Assembly: GCA_030544215.1 (NCBI GenBank)
Contig: JARZZO010000001.1
Coordinates: 68,474,456 to 68,538,455 of the forward strand
From: Zantedeschia hybrid cultivar
Taxonomy: Eukaryota; Streptophyta; Magnoliopsida; Alismatales; Araceae
Length of the DNA stretch: 64,000 nucleotides
Direction of reading: 5' to 3'
In this document: one piece after another, positions 43,082-54,560 of the stretch
How the letters are laid out: each line of letters starts with the position of its first letter
How positions within the stretch are numbered: position 1 is the stretch's first letter
Position numbers and translations under genes: made by a program
The notes under the pieces: generated by a model
What the model saw: only the letters and a program-made list of their open reading frames with translations
Database searches by the model: none
Told to the model about the DNA's origin: nothing

Positions 43082-43217
43082 CTAAAACCCAAAGCAACTT
43101 CTCCGTGAGAAGCTGCCCATGACATACATTTGCAACATCTTTGGCAAGGTTTCCAAACTGTTTTCTATTTTATGGCATTTTACGATGCACCAAACAACCT
43201 CCTAGACATTTAAGTTG

Positions 43218-43556
43218 AAGTAATACTTGTTGTAATGCCCCACGGCTGCTACCTTGTAGGGCACTACAACAAGTTTTTTTTTTTTTTTTTTAAAGGTTGG
43301 GTCTCCCATGCCCAAGGTGTTCGTATAGGTCATCTCTGGTCTAATGATCTAAAAAAGTATAAAAAAAAATAAAAAATACCTTACTAGACTGAGTTTAAAA
43401 TAATTTTTAAATTTTTAAATTTTCTTGAGTTGTCCGATCAGAGAACAACTTTTACGGACGCATGGATTGTGGGCCCTGACTTAAAAATAAAAAATATATA
43501 TACTTATTGCAATGCCCTATAGTGTGGCACCCGAGGCATTGCATCAAGTATTACTC
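43218..43556. mobile_element. Mutator-like MITE, copy with near-perfect 9-bp duplication
   Basis: AAGTAATACTTGTTGTAATG at the left is mirrored by GCATTGCATCAAGTATTACTC at the right. Flanks TTTAAGTTG (43209-43217) and TTTAATTTG (43557-43565) agree at 8 of 9 positions. The internal GGTTGGGTCTCCCATGCCC corresponds to GGTGGGCTCCGAGGTGTCC and GGTCGGCCCCATGGTGCCC in the copies at 54561 and 60687. Confidence 0.85.
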
Positions 43557-43639
43557 TTTAATTTGAGAGAGAACGTGGCATGACAAGGCCCATGAGTACA
43601 ACTTGTTGCCTTCATGGAGCGAAAGAAGAATCCTTGCCA

Positions 43640-43800
43640 AAAGAGCATATGGCTAGGCACTTGACCTCCCTTTCACAATGGAGGCTGGGTTCAAGTCCCA
43701 CCTCCAGTGGTTGTGCAGAAGTAGAGATTTGGTAGGGGTGCCTATATCCGAGTGCTCTCCGCAGGTGGCAAGACATGTGAGAAAATTATTACTCCATGTA
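43640..43800 (+). repeat. tRNA-derived SINE-like fragment
   Basis: An A-box-like GGCTAGGCAC (43651) and a B-box GGTTCAAGTCC (43688-43698) are about 37 bases apart, as in a tRNA-type RNA polymerase III promoter. The part after the B box (TTGTGCAGAAGTAGAGATTT, GGTAGGGGTGCCTATA) resembles the body of plant Au-type SINEs as I remember them. The flanking tRNA acceptor stem does not pair, so it is not a tRNA gene. The ends are not defined, and the rest to 44068 is unremarkable. Confidence 0.5.
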
Positions 43801-44082
43801 GACCTGTGGTAAAACCTCCAAACTTGAAATGATCATCCGAATAAGATGGAGCTATTGTAACAATGCAGATCTTATTTAGGATGAAACATTGGCTAAATGC
43901 CCATATCTATGCGTCCTCCACTTGGGAGACTATAAAAATTTCTGACCAAAAAGGGGAAGAATTCTTGGACCTCTTATTCTTTCCGGAGAGTAGAAGAAAG
44001 AGCAGAAATGCAAGATTTTACAGTGGAGAACTATGAAATCTGGAGTTAACCAGTTGGTACTCGCTCAACTTCCATCTCCCTT

Positions 44083-45162
44083 GTGCGTTCGAATACTTGT
44101 CCTGGCCCCCTCTTTTTTCTTCATTCAGGGTCCTCTCTGACGGACTAGTTCGACGACGACTGGCGGCTCGGCATCCTCATCATCGACTTATTTGGGAGGG
44201 GGGAGTCCCGGCTGGTGGCTCCCCCCCTCCCCCTCCTTTTTTCCTCCCCCTCCCTTACTCTTTCCCTTCTTTCTTCTTTCTCGCCTCTTTTCTCTGTGGT
44301 TTTGTTCTGTTTCTTCTTCGTCTTGGCCACGATCCTCCTCCCCTTTCGCCCCTCTTCACTATTCCTCTCCATCTAGCCTCTCCCCTAATCCATTGTCTCC
44401 CCATCCTGTTTGCCTCCCATGTCCCCTCGTTCTCGTCGTGCTTGGCCTTCGGTGCGACCTCTTCCCCCTCCCTCCTCCACCTTGTTTCATTGCCACCGAC
44501 CCGATTTCTATTGCCGCTCATCCCCCTCCACTCTACCCTCAGCACCATTTTGTTGGCTCTGGCAAACCCCCTTTTGGTTACTCTCTTGATTGGGTTTTGC
44601 TGGATTGGCCGCGGCAGGGTAAAGTTGCCCCACTTGCCTTGTCTTCCGCCTCCCTTCTGTGTTCTTTGTCTCTGTGCTTCTCTTCTTTGAAATTTTTAGG
44701 TACCTCGACGGCATGATTGGCCCAGTCGACCTATTGACGAAGTTGCAGCTTGGTGTGGGTCCTAGCTTTGGATCATGGAGAATGGTGCCGGAGTTCGCGT
44801 TCTTTGGGTTTCTTCCCTACTCCTCTACCGGCGTACGTCTACGAACCCCCCCTGACTACAACTGCTAGGTTTATGCAGTCTTTCCAATAGATAAGGTTGG
44901 TTTCTCCGTTGAAGGCTTTCGTCTTCCCTAAGCTCGCAAGCTTCCTTGGCAGTTTGGCATCATATCGTTAGATGTCCTTTGGTCTCTATGTGCAGATGTT
45001 GTATCTTTGTGTATCTTTGTTGTTCTTTGTGCCTTTTGCTCTGTTCGCCGACCATGGGATGGTCTTTGTACCCTCTGTCCTTGTTTCTTCTTCTCCACAT
45101 CTGTACTCTATCCTCTTTTATGAATGAATAGTGGCAGCTTAATGAACAAAAAAAAAAAAAAC
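44083..45162 (+). mobile_element. Non-LTR retroposon without RT, 14-bp target duplication
   Basis: CTTCCATCTCCCTT at 44069-44082 is repeated exactly at 45163-45176, and the insert ends in 14-15 A residues. The front half is strongly C/T-rich, and long frames there are low-complexity artefacts. The 3' part (from 44740) looks like a LINE 3' region, with TTTATGAATGAATAGTGGCA before the tail. No reverse transcriptase or endonuclease is present. Confidence 0.85.
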
Positions 45163-45176
45163 CTTCCATCTCCCTT

Positions 45177-47378
45177 ATACACTTACATCAAATTCCTAAT
45201 CAGATCTAATAACACATTTGCTGGTCATGGTACAAAATCGGTTGTAGGATAACGCTGGAAATAAAGATCTATACAACTTACAGACATGATCCCTGTTCAT
45301 AAAATTTAAGTGAAAAAATAAGTTGCTTGACAGTTGACATAATTCATATTCTAGTAGTGACCAAAACCCAATCGATAATTATGTTGGAAGGACCAAGGAT
45401 TTGGAGAATAGCATTCAAGAAAGCTATGAACTGGTGTAGAAGTAGGAAACTACCTTGTCATGTGCAAATAACTACTTAAACATAGGGCACTGCAGCTTAC
45501 GAATGACATAAATAATGGAAAGACATAGGGACAAGGTTTGGACATCTCATTTCCAACATCTGGACGACGCCCCCAATCTTCCATTCGTAACCACCAAAAA
45601 TACAAGATTCCCTGTTTTCCCTCTTTGTTTGGTGGTGGGGGTGAGGGGTTCTTTGATATCCAATGGAAAACGTGTGCTCCAATCACTTGCCAGTTGCCAA
45701 AATAGTATGTCCGGTGTCCTATCCTTTTCAGCATAGTATGACAAAAATTTTATAACTGAAGTGTTCTCTTCTCTCCTCAATTCTCTCCAAGGAGCAAATA
45801 TCAGAGATTTCTTGGCTTTTGTCTTACGTATGCTTTCATTGCTGTTTAAAGTCATATCCTTTGTTAGCACTTCAAATTATCACTTGCCGTCCATCTCAGG
45901 CTTACTTGATCCTAACTCCAGCTGATTCTATTTTTTGGTTCTATCTTATACTTAAGCTCTTCTTTCTGGTTACCCATGTAGCTAACTAATCATGCTGGAA
46001 TCTGTGCTGTGGTTGTTCTAAGTGCTAATTCCTAAATTTGCCCTTCATTGACCAGTTGTTCAAGATACATATCATGACACTTGATGCTGTGGTCATTCTA
46101 AGTCCTAATTCCTAAATTTGCATTGCTAAAGATTCATGACACTTGATGCTGTGGTCACTCTAAGTCCTAATACCTAAATGTGCTGTCCATTGACCAGTGT
46201 TCAAGATACATATCATGACACTTGATGCATGTATTTCAATCCATATTATGTGTGCATCACTTGTGTACTCAAACCTTACTCAGGATGCAAGGGTTGCTTA
46301 TCGTTTAAACATGGCAAAAGGCTTCAGTAATAGTGGGTTTCATAGCCATAAGCAAGATAAAGTTTAAGAAATCAGTAAACTATGCATAAAGCAAAGCAGA
46401 TGCGTGACAGAAGTTGACAAAATAATGTAGGTAAAATTATGTGCCGGTAGACTAATGGGAAAAAGGTAGCATGGCAAACTTGGATAATGAAAGATAATAT
46501 TTAATAGCAAACCACACCTACTGAAAAAGAGGAAAAAACCCAAATGTCCACTGAATTTTGTCATATGGCATTTGAGTTTCTTGATTAACACTACTCTAAT
46601 GTTCTTCCTACTAACTGACACATCTTCTCAACAATACCATATTTATGGGTTTCTGCATGTTTCATTGCTCTAGCATCTGCAGTAAGATAGATTTTACTAC
46701 AGCTGCTGCTCTTAGTACTATAACCACCATTAAGTCTATGAACACCACTCTGAAAATAATTTTTGATCACCTTCCAAAATAAAAGAACCATCCTTAAGTC
46801 TAGGGAGTTGTCAAAATAATTTAGCAGAGTGCTTGGAAAAACAAAGTCCACAAAATTTGTGCCAGCAGACTCAACCACAGAGATTTGACATAGGTTTGCA
46901 AACAGGAAATAGGAGCTCATTATGATCAGTAACACCTTTCTCCCCCTCATTCCTGTTTGCTGTGATTGGTGAGCATCCCATAGCTTATTAAGATGATCTC
47001 CTCCATCCCTATTCTCTTTGCAGCTGCCACCACTGTCACTTTGACCCATTCCAGTTTGAAGGATAAACAGCCCCAACACAGTAAAAAAGACAGGATCCAG
47101 AGGCATTGTTAGCCACTGTCTCCCCCCTTATGCCTGCTGCAGCCATGCTCTGTTGGCCCTCCACAGTGCACCACATATGTAGAAGTGCTCATTTCTTAAC
47201 TCTGTCATAATGTAGGGCTGCTGAGATTTCAAAATCTTCTCAACGTACCTTGGGTCATTTACATGGACATTATTCAACAGACTTGGAAACAGATCACTGC
47301 ATGACTATCCTTGGATAAACCCGAACATCATAGATGACAAAAAAAAGCAACTGAAGCGTATGCTGATGCATGGTTTTC
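45177..47378. other. Interval with no firm gene
   Basis: It contains a tandem repeat (46001-46232) and two stretches of minus-strand open frame, 45547-45870 and 46591-47106. The second encodes 171 residues with a hydrophobic start (MPLDPVFFTVLGLFILQ). I recognise no domain and see no codon-level evidence of conservation. A decayed or single-exon gene cannot be excluded. Confidence 0.4.
46001..46232. repeat. Three diverged tandem repeats (60-90 bp)
   Basis: GTGCTGTGGTTGTTCTAAGT, GATGCTGTGGTCATTCTAAG and GATGCTGTGGTCACTCTAAG start three units at about 46001, 46087 and 46150. Each is followed by CCTAATTCCTAAATTTG or a variant, and two of them by TTCAAGATACATATCATGAC. Confidence 0.8.
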
Positions 47379-47383
47379 CTCTC

Positions 47384-47973
47384 TGTTACCATAATGGGCG
47401 GGGCCCATTTCTAATGCCCACAAGGGGCGGGTAACGTGGAAGGAGTGGAGATAGATAACTCGAAAATGGAGTTACCAATGTGGTCAAAGTTAACATGCAG
47501 TTGTGAACTGCATGGCACCCCACTCTCCACGCTTCTCTCTATATAGTTTTGAATAGAAAGAAAGAGGAGGAGGAAGAGTGGGACGTGCGGTTAGAACCGC
47601 ATGCCACTTTCCTCTCCACCTTCCATTGCTCTCTCTCCCATGCAGGAAATTTGAACGAGAGAGAGAGAGAGAGAAATGGGACACAGAAGTTGGCAGGCAT
47701 CTCCTCACCTTACCACTTCACTGCTCTCTCCTCCTCCCTCTGTGTCTGTTCTCTCCTAGCCTAGGTTGCTGGAGGCCCATTACCAACGAGGCCTGGGTCT
47801 TGGAGTGTGGATCCGAAGAAGGGACCTTCCTCGTGGTTTCTTACTCAACCTCTCGGGGCTCACTTCATCCATTGCTCGTTCACTTGCAAGGTATAAAGAA
47901 CTCACTCCATCGCCATGGATCCCCGCATGCTTATGCTTATTTTTATATTAGTTTTCTGCACGGATTCTTGTCA
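47384..47973 (+). repeat. 5' LTR of the copia element
   Basis: 590 bp, matching 51143-51753 over its length. TATATA at 47540-47545 is probably the promoter. A GA run lies at 47660-47674. Confidence 0.85.
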
Positions 47974-47974
47974 T

Positions 47975-47986
47975 TGGTACTAGAGC
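47975..47986 (+). other. Primer-binding site of the copia element
   Basis: TGGTACTAGAGC is a two-base variant of the initiator-Met PBS TGGTATCAGAGC, placed one base after the LTR. Confidence 0.65.
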
Positions 47987-49900
47987 TAGTTAATACCATG
48001 GTGGTGTGGTCCCCCATCAAGAAGAACGTCCAAGCTGCGGCATTCTCGTAGAGCCGATGGCTCCCATGTGGTCCTCAGATACGATGAGAGGTGGAACCCG
48101 AGTAGCTGACGGACTACGACGAGAAATCATCGAGCGACGTCCTTTGCGCCTAAGTCCTCCCCCCATTTGTCGTCGACTCACAGCGCCGAAATACCGTGCA
48201 AACCTCGACCCCATGAGCGGCACAATTTCGAACCACGACCATATCCAACCCGATAATGAACGCCGCGGTTGAGGTGACGACATCCATGAGAATCCTGGCG
48301 ACGACAAGGATGACACTGACGCAGATGACCAGAGGAACAGTGGTTCTCCATGGCGGGCACCAGCGGCGGCGCCCCAGTGCGGTGGGGTGCTAAGGCCACG
48401 CTCCTAGCCAAGGCAGTCTTGGCACCTACACAGTGGGCAGGGCCCATGCCCCAGGCTGGGGCAGGCCTGGCTCCCGCACCCAGTGTGGGGGTGTGCCAGC
48501 ACCTACACCTGAGGCTGGTTTGGGGGGTGGGATGGGGGGGGGGGGGGGGGGGGAGGGAGCTGACACCGTGCCCGTGTAAGGGGGGCACCAGGACCCGCAC
48601 CTTAGTATGGGGCGGCCCCAGCACCCGTGCCCAAGCACAGGGAGGCCCATGTGCCAAACGGGTGCAGACCATTTGACACCGCACGATCACACCGCAGGCA
48701 TGCCCATGCAGCCAGACACGACGGATCTCACCGCAGTCAAGTTGGACGCAAACCCATGGGTTTGGCATGGTTCGGTCGTGGACGAACTCCCCGTGAACAG
48801 CGGAACCCATTTCGGGCACACCGTGGTCCATGGAGGCCTTGGTTCATAGGCCATGTCAGCACACTACCGCCATTTGAGTGCTGGTGTGTGGACAAGCGGA
48901 AGAAAGCTTCGTTATTGGGTCTAACCGATGTCCATATTGGGACGAGCCAGTGCGCCGCATGATGGTTCTCTATGTAGACCCACTCCAAATTCTCCTAAAG
49001 TGGTTTTATAGGGGATGTTAGTTCTGACATGTTAGTTTATTTTTGCAAACCATGTATCAAGCAAATTGGATTTAGCTTGATTGAATAATGTAATAGGTTA
49101 GTGATTAGTGAATACAATTAGTGAATAAACTTTTCTTATTCATTGTCGTTTGTTATTATGCATAGTTGGTCAAATGGTTGATTTTCAATAATTTAAATTT
49201 GATGTGAATCAATAAACATAATGTGCTGAGTTTATTTTTGGCCAAAAGTTAAAATCAGCAACAAATTTTGTTTAGTTGACAAATTGTGCATAACCATATT
49301 GCAATTGAATAATTGATTAAGTCTACGCATAGATATAAAATTGTTTAACAATTATTTGCGCAAACTAGATTAGCAATATATATTTAAGTAATAGTTAACG
49401 AGCATGTTATTCTTAACTTAATCAATTCGTGTATCTATGCTTGCTATGAAGCCGTTAAATGATCATCTTGCATGCAAAGTTAATTGTTTTAATATGGTCA
49501 TTTATATACGAGTTTTCAATAATAGACTATAGCATAATTTCGATGAATTTGATATGCTCAAATATCATGAATTCAGCTACTTTATTTGATGAAAATTATT
49601 GTCAATTGATGCTATTTGAAGCTTAATAATGTATGCTATTTCCATGTAATTAAATGTAGATATGCAATATTTGTTAGAGTTGGCTGGTAACGAGAGATGT
49701 AAATCATTCCTCTTAAATTTGCTCGAAATTGTTCTAATAAAGTTGAGTTACCTTACAATTATCGGAAAATGATTATAGCATCCTATATCTATATTTCGAT
49801 CCTAATTATTAAGATAACTTAATATTTATTAGTCTAAATTTTTGGAGTTAAATTTGGACGTGTAAACAATGTCAACTTAGCTTTCTATATTTGGTTTATA
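47987..49900 (+). other. Long non-gag leader of the copia element
   Basis: 48010-48990 is very GC-rich, with G runs (48533-48552) and repeated GGCTGG/CCAGC words. Its open frames on both strands are compositional. 49000-49890 is AT-rich. Such a leader is absent from ordinary copia elements, where gag follows the PBS closely. I cannot identify a captured host gene in it. Confidence 0.5.
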
Positions 49901-49917
49901 TAGTGAAATACATTATG

Positions 49918-50410
49918 GCCACCAAGAATGTAATTGTGGATTTGACCAAGGGCAATAAATTAAATGGCACGAATTATGACATATGGCACTGCAAGATCCA
50001 ATACTTGCTAAACTGCTTGAGCACCTTACTACCACTACGTCACCTTCTGAAGAGGAAAATATTGCTCAGTACTGTTGAGACCAAGAGGTATATCAGAAAT
50101 AGTTCAATAAGGATCGTAGCGCGCTTTACCATGTTAAGCAGCATGCAAGACGACCTTATTGACGAATTTGAGAAGTGCCAGACTGTAAAAGAAATGTGGG
50201 AACAATTGAAGTTCTAATTTGGTGGCATTTTGACTATCCGGTTAAGGACTCTAATGCTCAAATTTGAGACCTACCAAAAGGATTCGCAGCAGACCATGAC
50301 TGAACATCTCGGGGCTCTAGTGCTTAAATACGAGCCCATCTTGTATGGCCTGCTAAAGGCAGATGTGAGTTTCAAGACAAGGCACTCAATGGGAGTGATT
50401 GTGTCATGAG
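49918..50410 (+). pseudogene. copia-type gag remnant
   Basis: The frame from ATG 49915 reads TKGNKLNGTNYDIWHCKIQY, the usual start of copia Gag polyproteins (the KL.G.NY..W...I motif). After frameshifts come ARFTMLSSMQDDLIDEFEKC and KEMWEQLKF, then a TAA at 50215, then LMLKFETYQKDSQQTMTEHL. No zinc knuckle is seen. The first frame is 108 codons, and the whole is inactivated by stops and shifts. Confidence 0.75.
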
Positions 50411-51142
50411 ACTCAAGTTAGGCACAATGGGAGTGACTAAACTCAAATTTGTATGGTGTTAATGATAATCTAAAAGTGACATGCCTAAATAGGTGAAAGA
50501 ACACTACAACATGCATTTCATATCGTATGTGTTGTACTCAACTAATAGTGAGAATGATGAATGATTCTTTGCTTCATCATTGTGTGAGCTCCTAGATCAT
50601 ATCATTGATCTCACTTGTACCCTATGTGACATGAGAACTATGTCATGAAGAAGAGGCTCGGCGTTGCTACTTTAGCATGATCCTTAGGATTAAGATTGAT
50701 ACAGTCCAACAGGACATGTCTAGGAAAGTGTCCGAGATGAATCAAATTGACATGAGAGTTTAGGGAAGACATCTATATATTGCACCATACTATGTGAATC
50801 ATACTTCGAATAACTCAATCAGCTATGTGCAGGCAAAGTTATGATCACATGAGATTTGAAATTTAACACTGCTAGTAGTTTATTTGAGAGATCCAAAGTG
50901 TTAAATTAGCTGAATATAAAGTTGTCTGAGGTACCACGAGACTTTTAAAAGTATTGTGTTACGTTACTTTTAGTGATGACTTAATGGATTACTACTCGCC
51001 TGATCAAGTTAATGGATTACTACTCGCTTGATCAACTTACTCTCATGAGGTGGCACACTCTATTTCCTGTATGACAGAGGGATTGCAGCAACCAAAAAAG
51101 AGATTGACTATTGGTAACTGCCCTTCATGGGCAAGTGAGAGA
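50411..51142 (+). other. Non-coding remainder of the copia interior
   Basis: No pol domain is recognisable. A 30-bp near-duplication (ATTACTACTCGC.TGATCAA) occurs at 50989-51034. The purine tract before the 3' LTR is at 51133-51142. Confidence 0.5.
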
Positions 51143-51753
51143 TGTTACCCTAATGGGCCGGACCCATTTCTAATGCCCACAAGGGGCAGGTAATGTGGAA
51201 GGAGTGGAGATGGATAACTCCAAAATGGAGTTCCCAGCGTGGCCTAAGTACCATGCAATTGAGAACTGCATGGCACACCCCTTTCCACGCTTCTCTCTTT
51301 ATATATAGTTTTGAATAGAAGGAAAGAGAAGGAGGAAGAGCGAGACATGCGGTTAGAACCACACACCACCTTCCTCTCCACCTTCCACTCTCTCTCTCCC
51401 GCGCAAGAAATTTGAACACATGAGAGAAAGAGATATATATATATATAGAGAGAGAGAGAGGACATAGAAATTGATGGGCTTCTCCTCACCTTACCACCGC
51501 ACCGCTCTCTCCTCCTCCCTCTATGTGTGTCTCTCCCTGGTTCCTCTCCAAGGAGGCCCATCACCACCGAGGCCTAGGTCTTGGAGTATGGATGCAAAGA
51601 AGGGACCCTCTATGTGGTTTCTTCTTGTCCTCTGAGGTTTGTTTCTTCCACTACGTCGATGGGAAAGGTACAATTTCCACACCCCGTCGCCATGGATCCT
51701 CCATGCATGCTTCCACTTATTTTTATATTAGTTTTATGCATGGATTCTCATCA
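51143..51753 (+). repeat. 3' LTR of the copia element
   Basis: 611 bp. It starts TGTTACCCTAATGGGC and ends TTCTCATCA, collinear with the 5' LTR, with a TATATATAG motif near 51299. Confidence 0.85.
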
Positions 51754-51758
51754 CTTTC

Positions 51759-52582
51759 CAATTTTCTGCATTGACAACTGTGTTTGTGAAGCAGTAAATT
51801 CAAATAAGCTTGCATGATGTCATTAATCCCCTTTTATGAACTATTTTCTTATGTTGTTCCTCCTAGTTGTAGACACATCTTATCAGCATTCTCATCCATG
51901 CTGCAGTATCTACACTACTTCATGTGCCATCTGCAATGGCATAGACCTTGTTGCCATGCTGCATTTCATACTAACATAAAGAAAAATAATTTGGTAAAAC
52001 CGCTGAAGTGGAAACTAGGTGCCATTAGGCTCAACTAAATGAGAAAGAGAGTGTAATACCTGGATAACAAGCGATAACTTGGTATGACAGGAAGTGTTGA
52101 TTCATATGGGAAGAACCATGAAACTCCAATGACATCACCAAATCCTACAGTATGGCACTTAAAGCTTATTTTAGTGAATAAACTCTCATGCAGTTCTTCC
52201 CAGTCAAGGAAAAGAGAATCAAAATTCCAATCACCATTACCGTGTACACAACAACAACTGCGATACTTTATTAATTCTTCGTTGTCACTCTCAATTTATT
52301 ATCAGTAACCACCTCAAATTAAAACAATTCGTTAAAACAGGCATAATATTGCAACACATAGACAAGAACATCAGTAACAAGTACGCAAGATCATGTGTGC
52401 TAGCAAAGCCAGCCATTTGCCAGAGATCAAACCAAGAAAGAGAGAGAAAAAGTGAAAAGTAGCGTCAAGACCTGGAGATTTGGAGTGGGTTTACCAACAC
52501 CACCCAAAGATCCATATATGTTATATTCTGTACCAAAAAGGTGAAAAAAACCCACCAATTGTAACGTAAGCCAACCCTAGCA
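51759..52582. other. 3' flank of the TMEM234 gene
   Basis: AT-rich DNA between the copia element and the TMEM234 stop codon. The right part (about 52040-52582) is the likely 3' UTR or downstream region of that minus-strand gene. A possible spliced 3' UTR (AG at about 52533) cannot be proved here. Confidence 0.4.
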
Positions 52583-53008
52583 TCATGACAAGATGCAAAC
52601 CCAGACCCCCAAAACAATAAGGGCGGTTCCCAATACGGCATTCCCAACCCGCACCTCCTCCCCCAGCAGCACGGCGGAGACGGCCGTCGCCGCGAAAGTG
52701 ACCGCGTTGGTCACCGGAACAGCTATGGAGATCGGGGCACTGCCCAAAATGTAGAAGAAAGCGGCGGAGGCCGATAGATTCACCAGAAATGGCGCCGAGT
52801 ACTGCCATATCAGGACGAGCTCCACCCATTTCTTCACGTACCCAAGGAGCCGCTGGTGGAGCCGGGGAGGTGGAAGGCCGCCGTTTCCACCATGGCAAGG
52901 GCCCTCCCGGAGCTTCTGATCCCAGAGCTGCGCGCCGCGGCGCATGGCAGCGTTGGTGGCGCCCCAGACGAGACCCACCGCGACCATCTTCTCCACGTCT
53001 GCCGCCAT
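52583..53008 (-). CDS. TMEM234: TMEM234-family membrane protein
   Basis: An uninterrupted 141-codon frame from ATG 53008 to TGA 52583 matches the TMEM234 family, small proteins related to EamA/drug-metabolite transporters and normally about 140 residues long. Four membrane segments are visible: about 8-24 (VAVGLVWGATNAAMRRGA, the family's conserved start), 63-88, 91-116 (SIAVPVTNAVTFAATAV) and 121-141. A Pro/Gly-rich soluble loop (36-52) separates the first two. The C-terminus ends inside the last helix. Its biochemical role in plants is not known to me. The first ATG fits the family N-terminus, so I chose it. A longer overlapping frame in another phase (52521-53069) is a shadow. The exon is strongly GC-rich compared with its surroundings. 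The whole protein lies in one exon. Confidence 0.88.
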   Translation of the reverse strand: MAADVEKMVAVGLVWGATNAAMRRGAQLWDQKLREGPCHGGNGGLPPPRLHQRLLGYVKKWVELVLIWQYSAPFLVNLSASAAFFYILGSAPISIAVPVTNAVTFAATAVSAVLLGEEVRVGNAVLGTALIVLGVWVCILS

Positions 53009-54551
53009 TGCCTTCCAGATCCTCTGCTGGCGCTGCGCTCTGCTCTCTTCCTCCCTCCCAAACGGTCACGGTCCACGGGAGGTGGCGGCGGCGGACCTGG
53101 TAAGTTTCCTCGTGGCACCTGCGGTGGACCAGAATTCGACTTTATGCACCGAGGTTCAATACACCAAACCGACAAGAAGATGCCACGTTGGAGAGTGATA
53201 AGCATGTCCGGTTGTGGCGCTCTTTAATTGGCTCCATGCTATTGCGCTCAGTCGCTGCATCAGACCTTCCCGATCGTGTCCGTCCGTCGGCTGTTTTCAA
53301 ACGGGCGGCTGTGATCGGCGGAATCGTCCACGCCGGCTGCCACGTAAGTTCCTCGGGTTAGGCGTCGGATTTCTGGACCTTTTTGTATCAAGCCATCAAC
53401 CGCCACGCGATAAGGATGTGGTGTCGGTCACCTGGGAGACAAGTGAAGTTACATGCGTGCCCCTCCTTGTCTGCAGCAACCGCCGGGCTATTATTGGGTC
53501 AAATATTTTTGTTAAATAAAAATAAAAATATTAAATCATCATATAATGGCTTGTATTGAGGAACTAATGAGTTGTATTTCATGGCTCTATTTAAAAAATT
53601 ATATTTTTGCATATATATCTGTAAAAAAAATCATATTTATATGTATATTCTTAACTGTCGCATATTGTTATCAAAACCTTTGAAATTTCAAAAATATTAC
53701 AGTCATGCCCTTCTGTTAAAATAACATGAACTCCAACCGAATATGTCAAAAAGACTCTGTATATGAAAAATACTAGTGAATTTAGGTGGCATATATGCAC
53801 ACTATTAATAATTTTATGGATACATATGTGAAATCTTTAAGTTTAATTTAACGACATTTTGAATGAAAGACATGAGACAACATTTATGAGATTTTAAGAG
53901 TATTCGTAACAATATGTAAGAGTTGAGAGTGTAGGTGAAAATAAGATATTTTTTAAGGATATATGTATAACAATCTCTTTAAAAGTTATGTATCAAATTC
54001 TCATTAGGTGCTTATATTTTCACGCATCCTCTCTTTGATAATATAGTTGACTTAAAACAATTGTCTAACTAAGCAACACCTTCAACAAAAAAAAAAAGGA
54101 GAAGTTAATGAATTACTCTTTTCGGGACATATTAGTGGGTGGCAAATGCTAATATGTTAGTGTGGTATATGACATTCATAAGATTTCTTTGGATGACTCT
54201 TTTTGAAGGGACCATGGTCATATTATCGATATGATTTCAATTTCTTGATGTATCTAAAATGTTTTTAAAAGTAATTATATAACAAAAGAATACGAAACAA
54301 ATTTAATTACTGTGATACATTATATTTTATTAGAAGCAAAATAAGCACAACGGGCGTACATTGAACTCGATCCAATAGTCATCACAGAATACCCCTTAGA
54401 ATATCCCTTACTCAAATCAAACTCTGTTCAATGTTTACTTTAAGAAATTGTTTATTTTGACCTAAATAGCATAATGTAAAATAATCATTTCATTTCAGAA
54501 TATTTTCAATTCTTTGGTATAAGGCAAAACAATGTAAAATAAAATATTATA
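53009..54551. other. TMEM234 5' region and intergenic DNA
   Basis: 53009-53110 is the likely 5' UTR of TMEM234 and 53110-53480 a GC-rich promoter region. From 53500 the DNA is AT-rich without recognisable genes. The two host genes are divergently oriented, with start codons 2.6 kb apart. Confidence 0.5.
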
Positions 54552-54560
54552 TTGACCTTG

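Larger units (their letters stand above)
47384..51753 (+). mobile_element. Non-autonomous Ty1/copia retrotransposon
   Basis: Two LTRs start TGTTACC.TAATGGGC and end GATTC..(G/A)TCA. A PBS follows the first LTR and a purine tract AAGTGAGAGA precedes the second. Flanks CTCTC (47379-47383) and CTTTC (51754-51758) match at 4 of 5 bases. The interior has about 1.9 kb of non-coding sequence, a broken copia-type gag (49918-50410) and no protease, integrase or RT. LTR differences are numerous, so it is older than element B. Confidence 0.85.

Noticed and set aside
43640..43720. Possible tRNA gene with A and B boxes
   Set aside because: No acceptor-stem pairing or cloverleaf could be formed; a SINE-type body follows the B box.
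44097..44716. Overlapping 174- and 197-codon frames
   Set aside because: They are C/T-rich low-complexity frames on both strands inside a retroposon, with no domain.
46591..47106. 171-codon minus-strand frame with a signal-peptide-like start
   Set aside because: There is no known domain and no supporting gene structure; kept only as a note under the interval.
48178..48962. Long frames on both strands, including a 217-codon minus-strand frame
   Set aside because: High GC content removes stops by chance; composition is repetitive with G runs and no recognisable protein.
52521..53069. 182-codon minus-strand frame overlapping TMEM234
   Set aside because: It is a shadow frame; the 141-codon frame matches the whole TMEM234 family.
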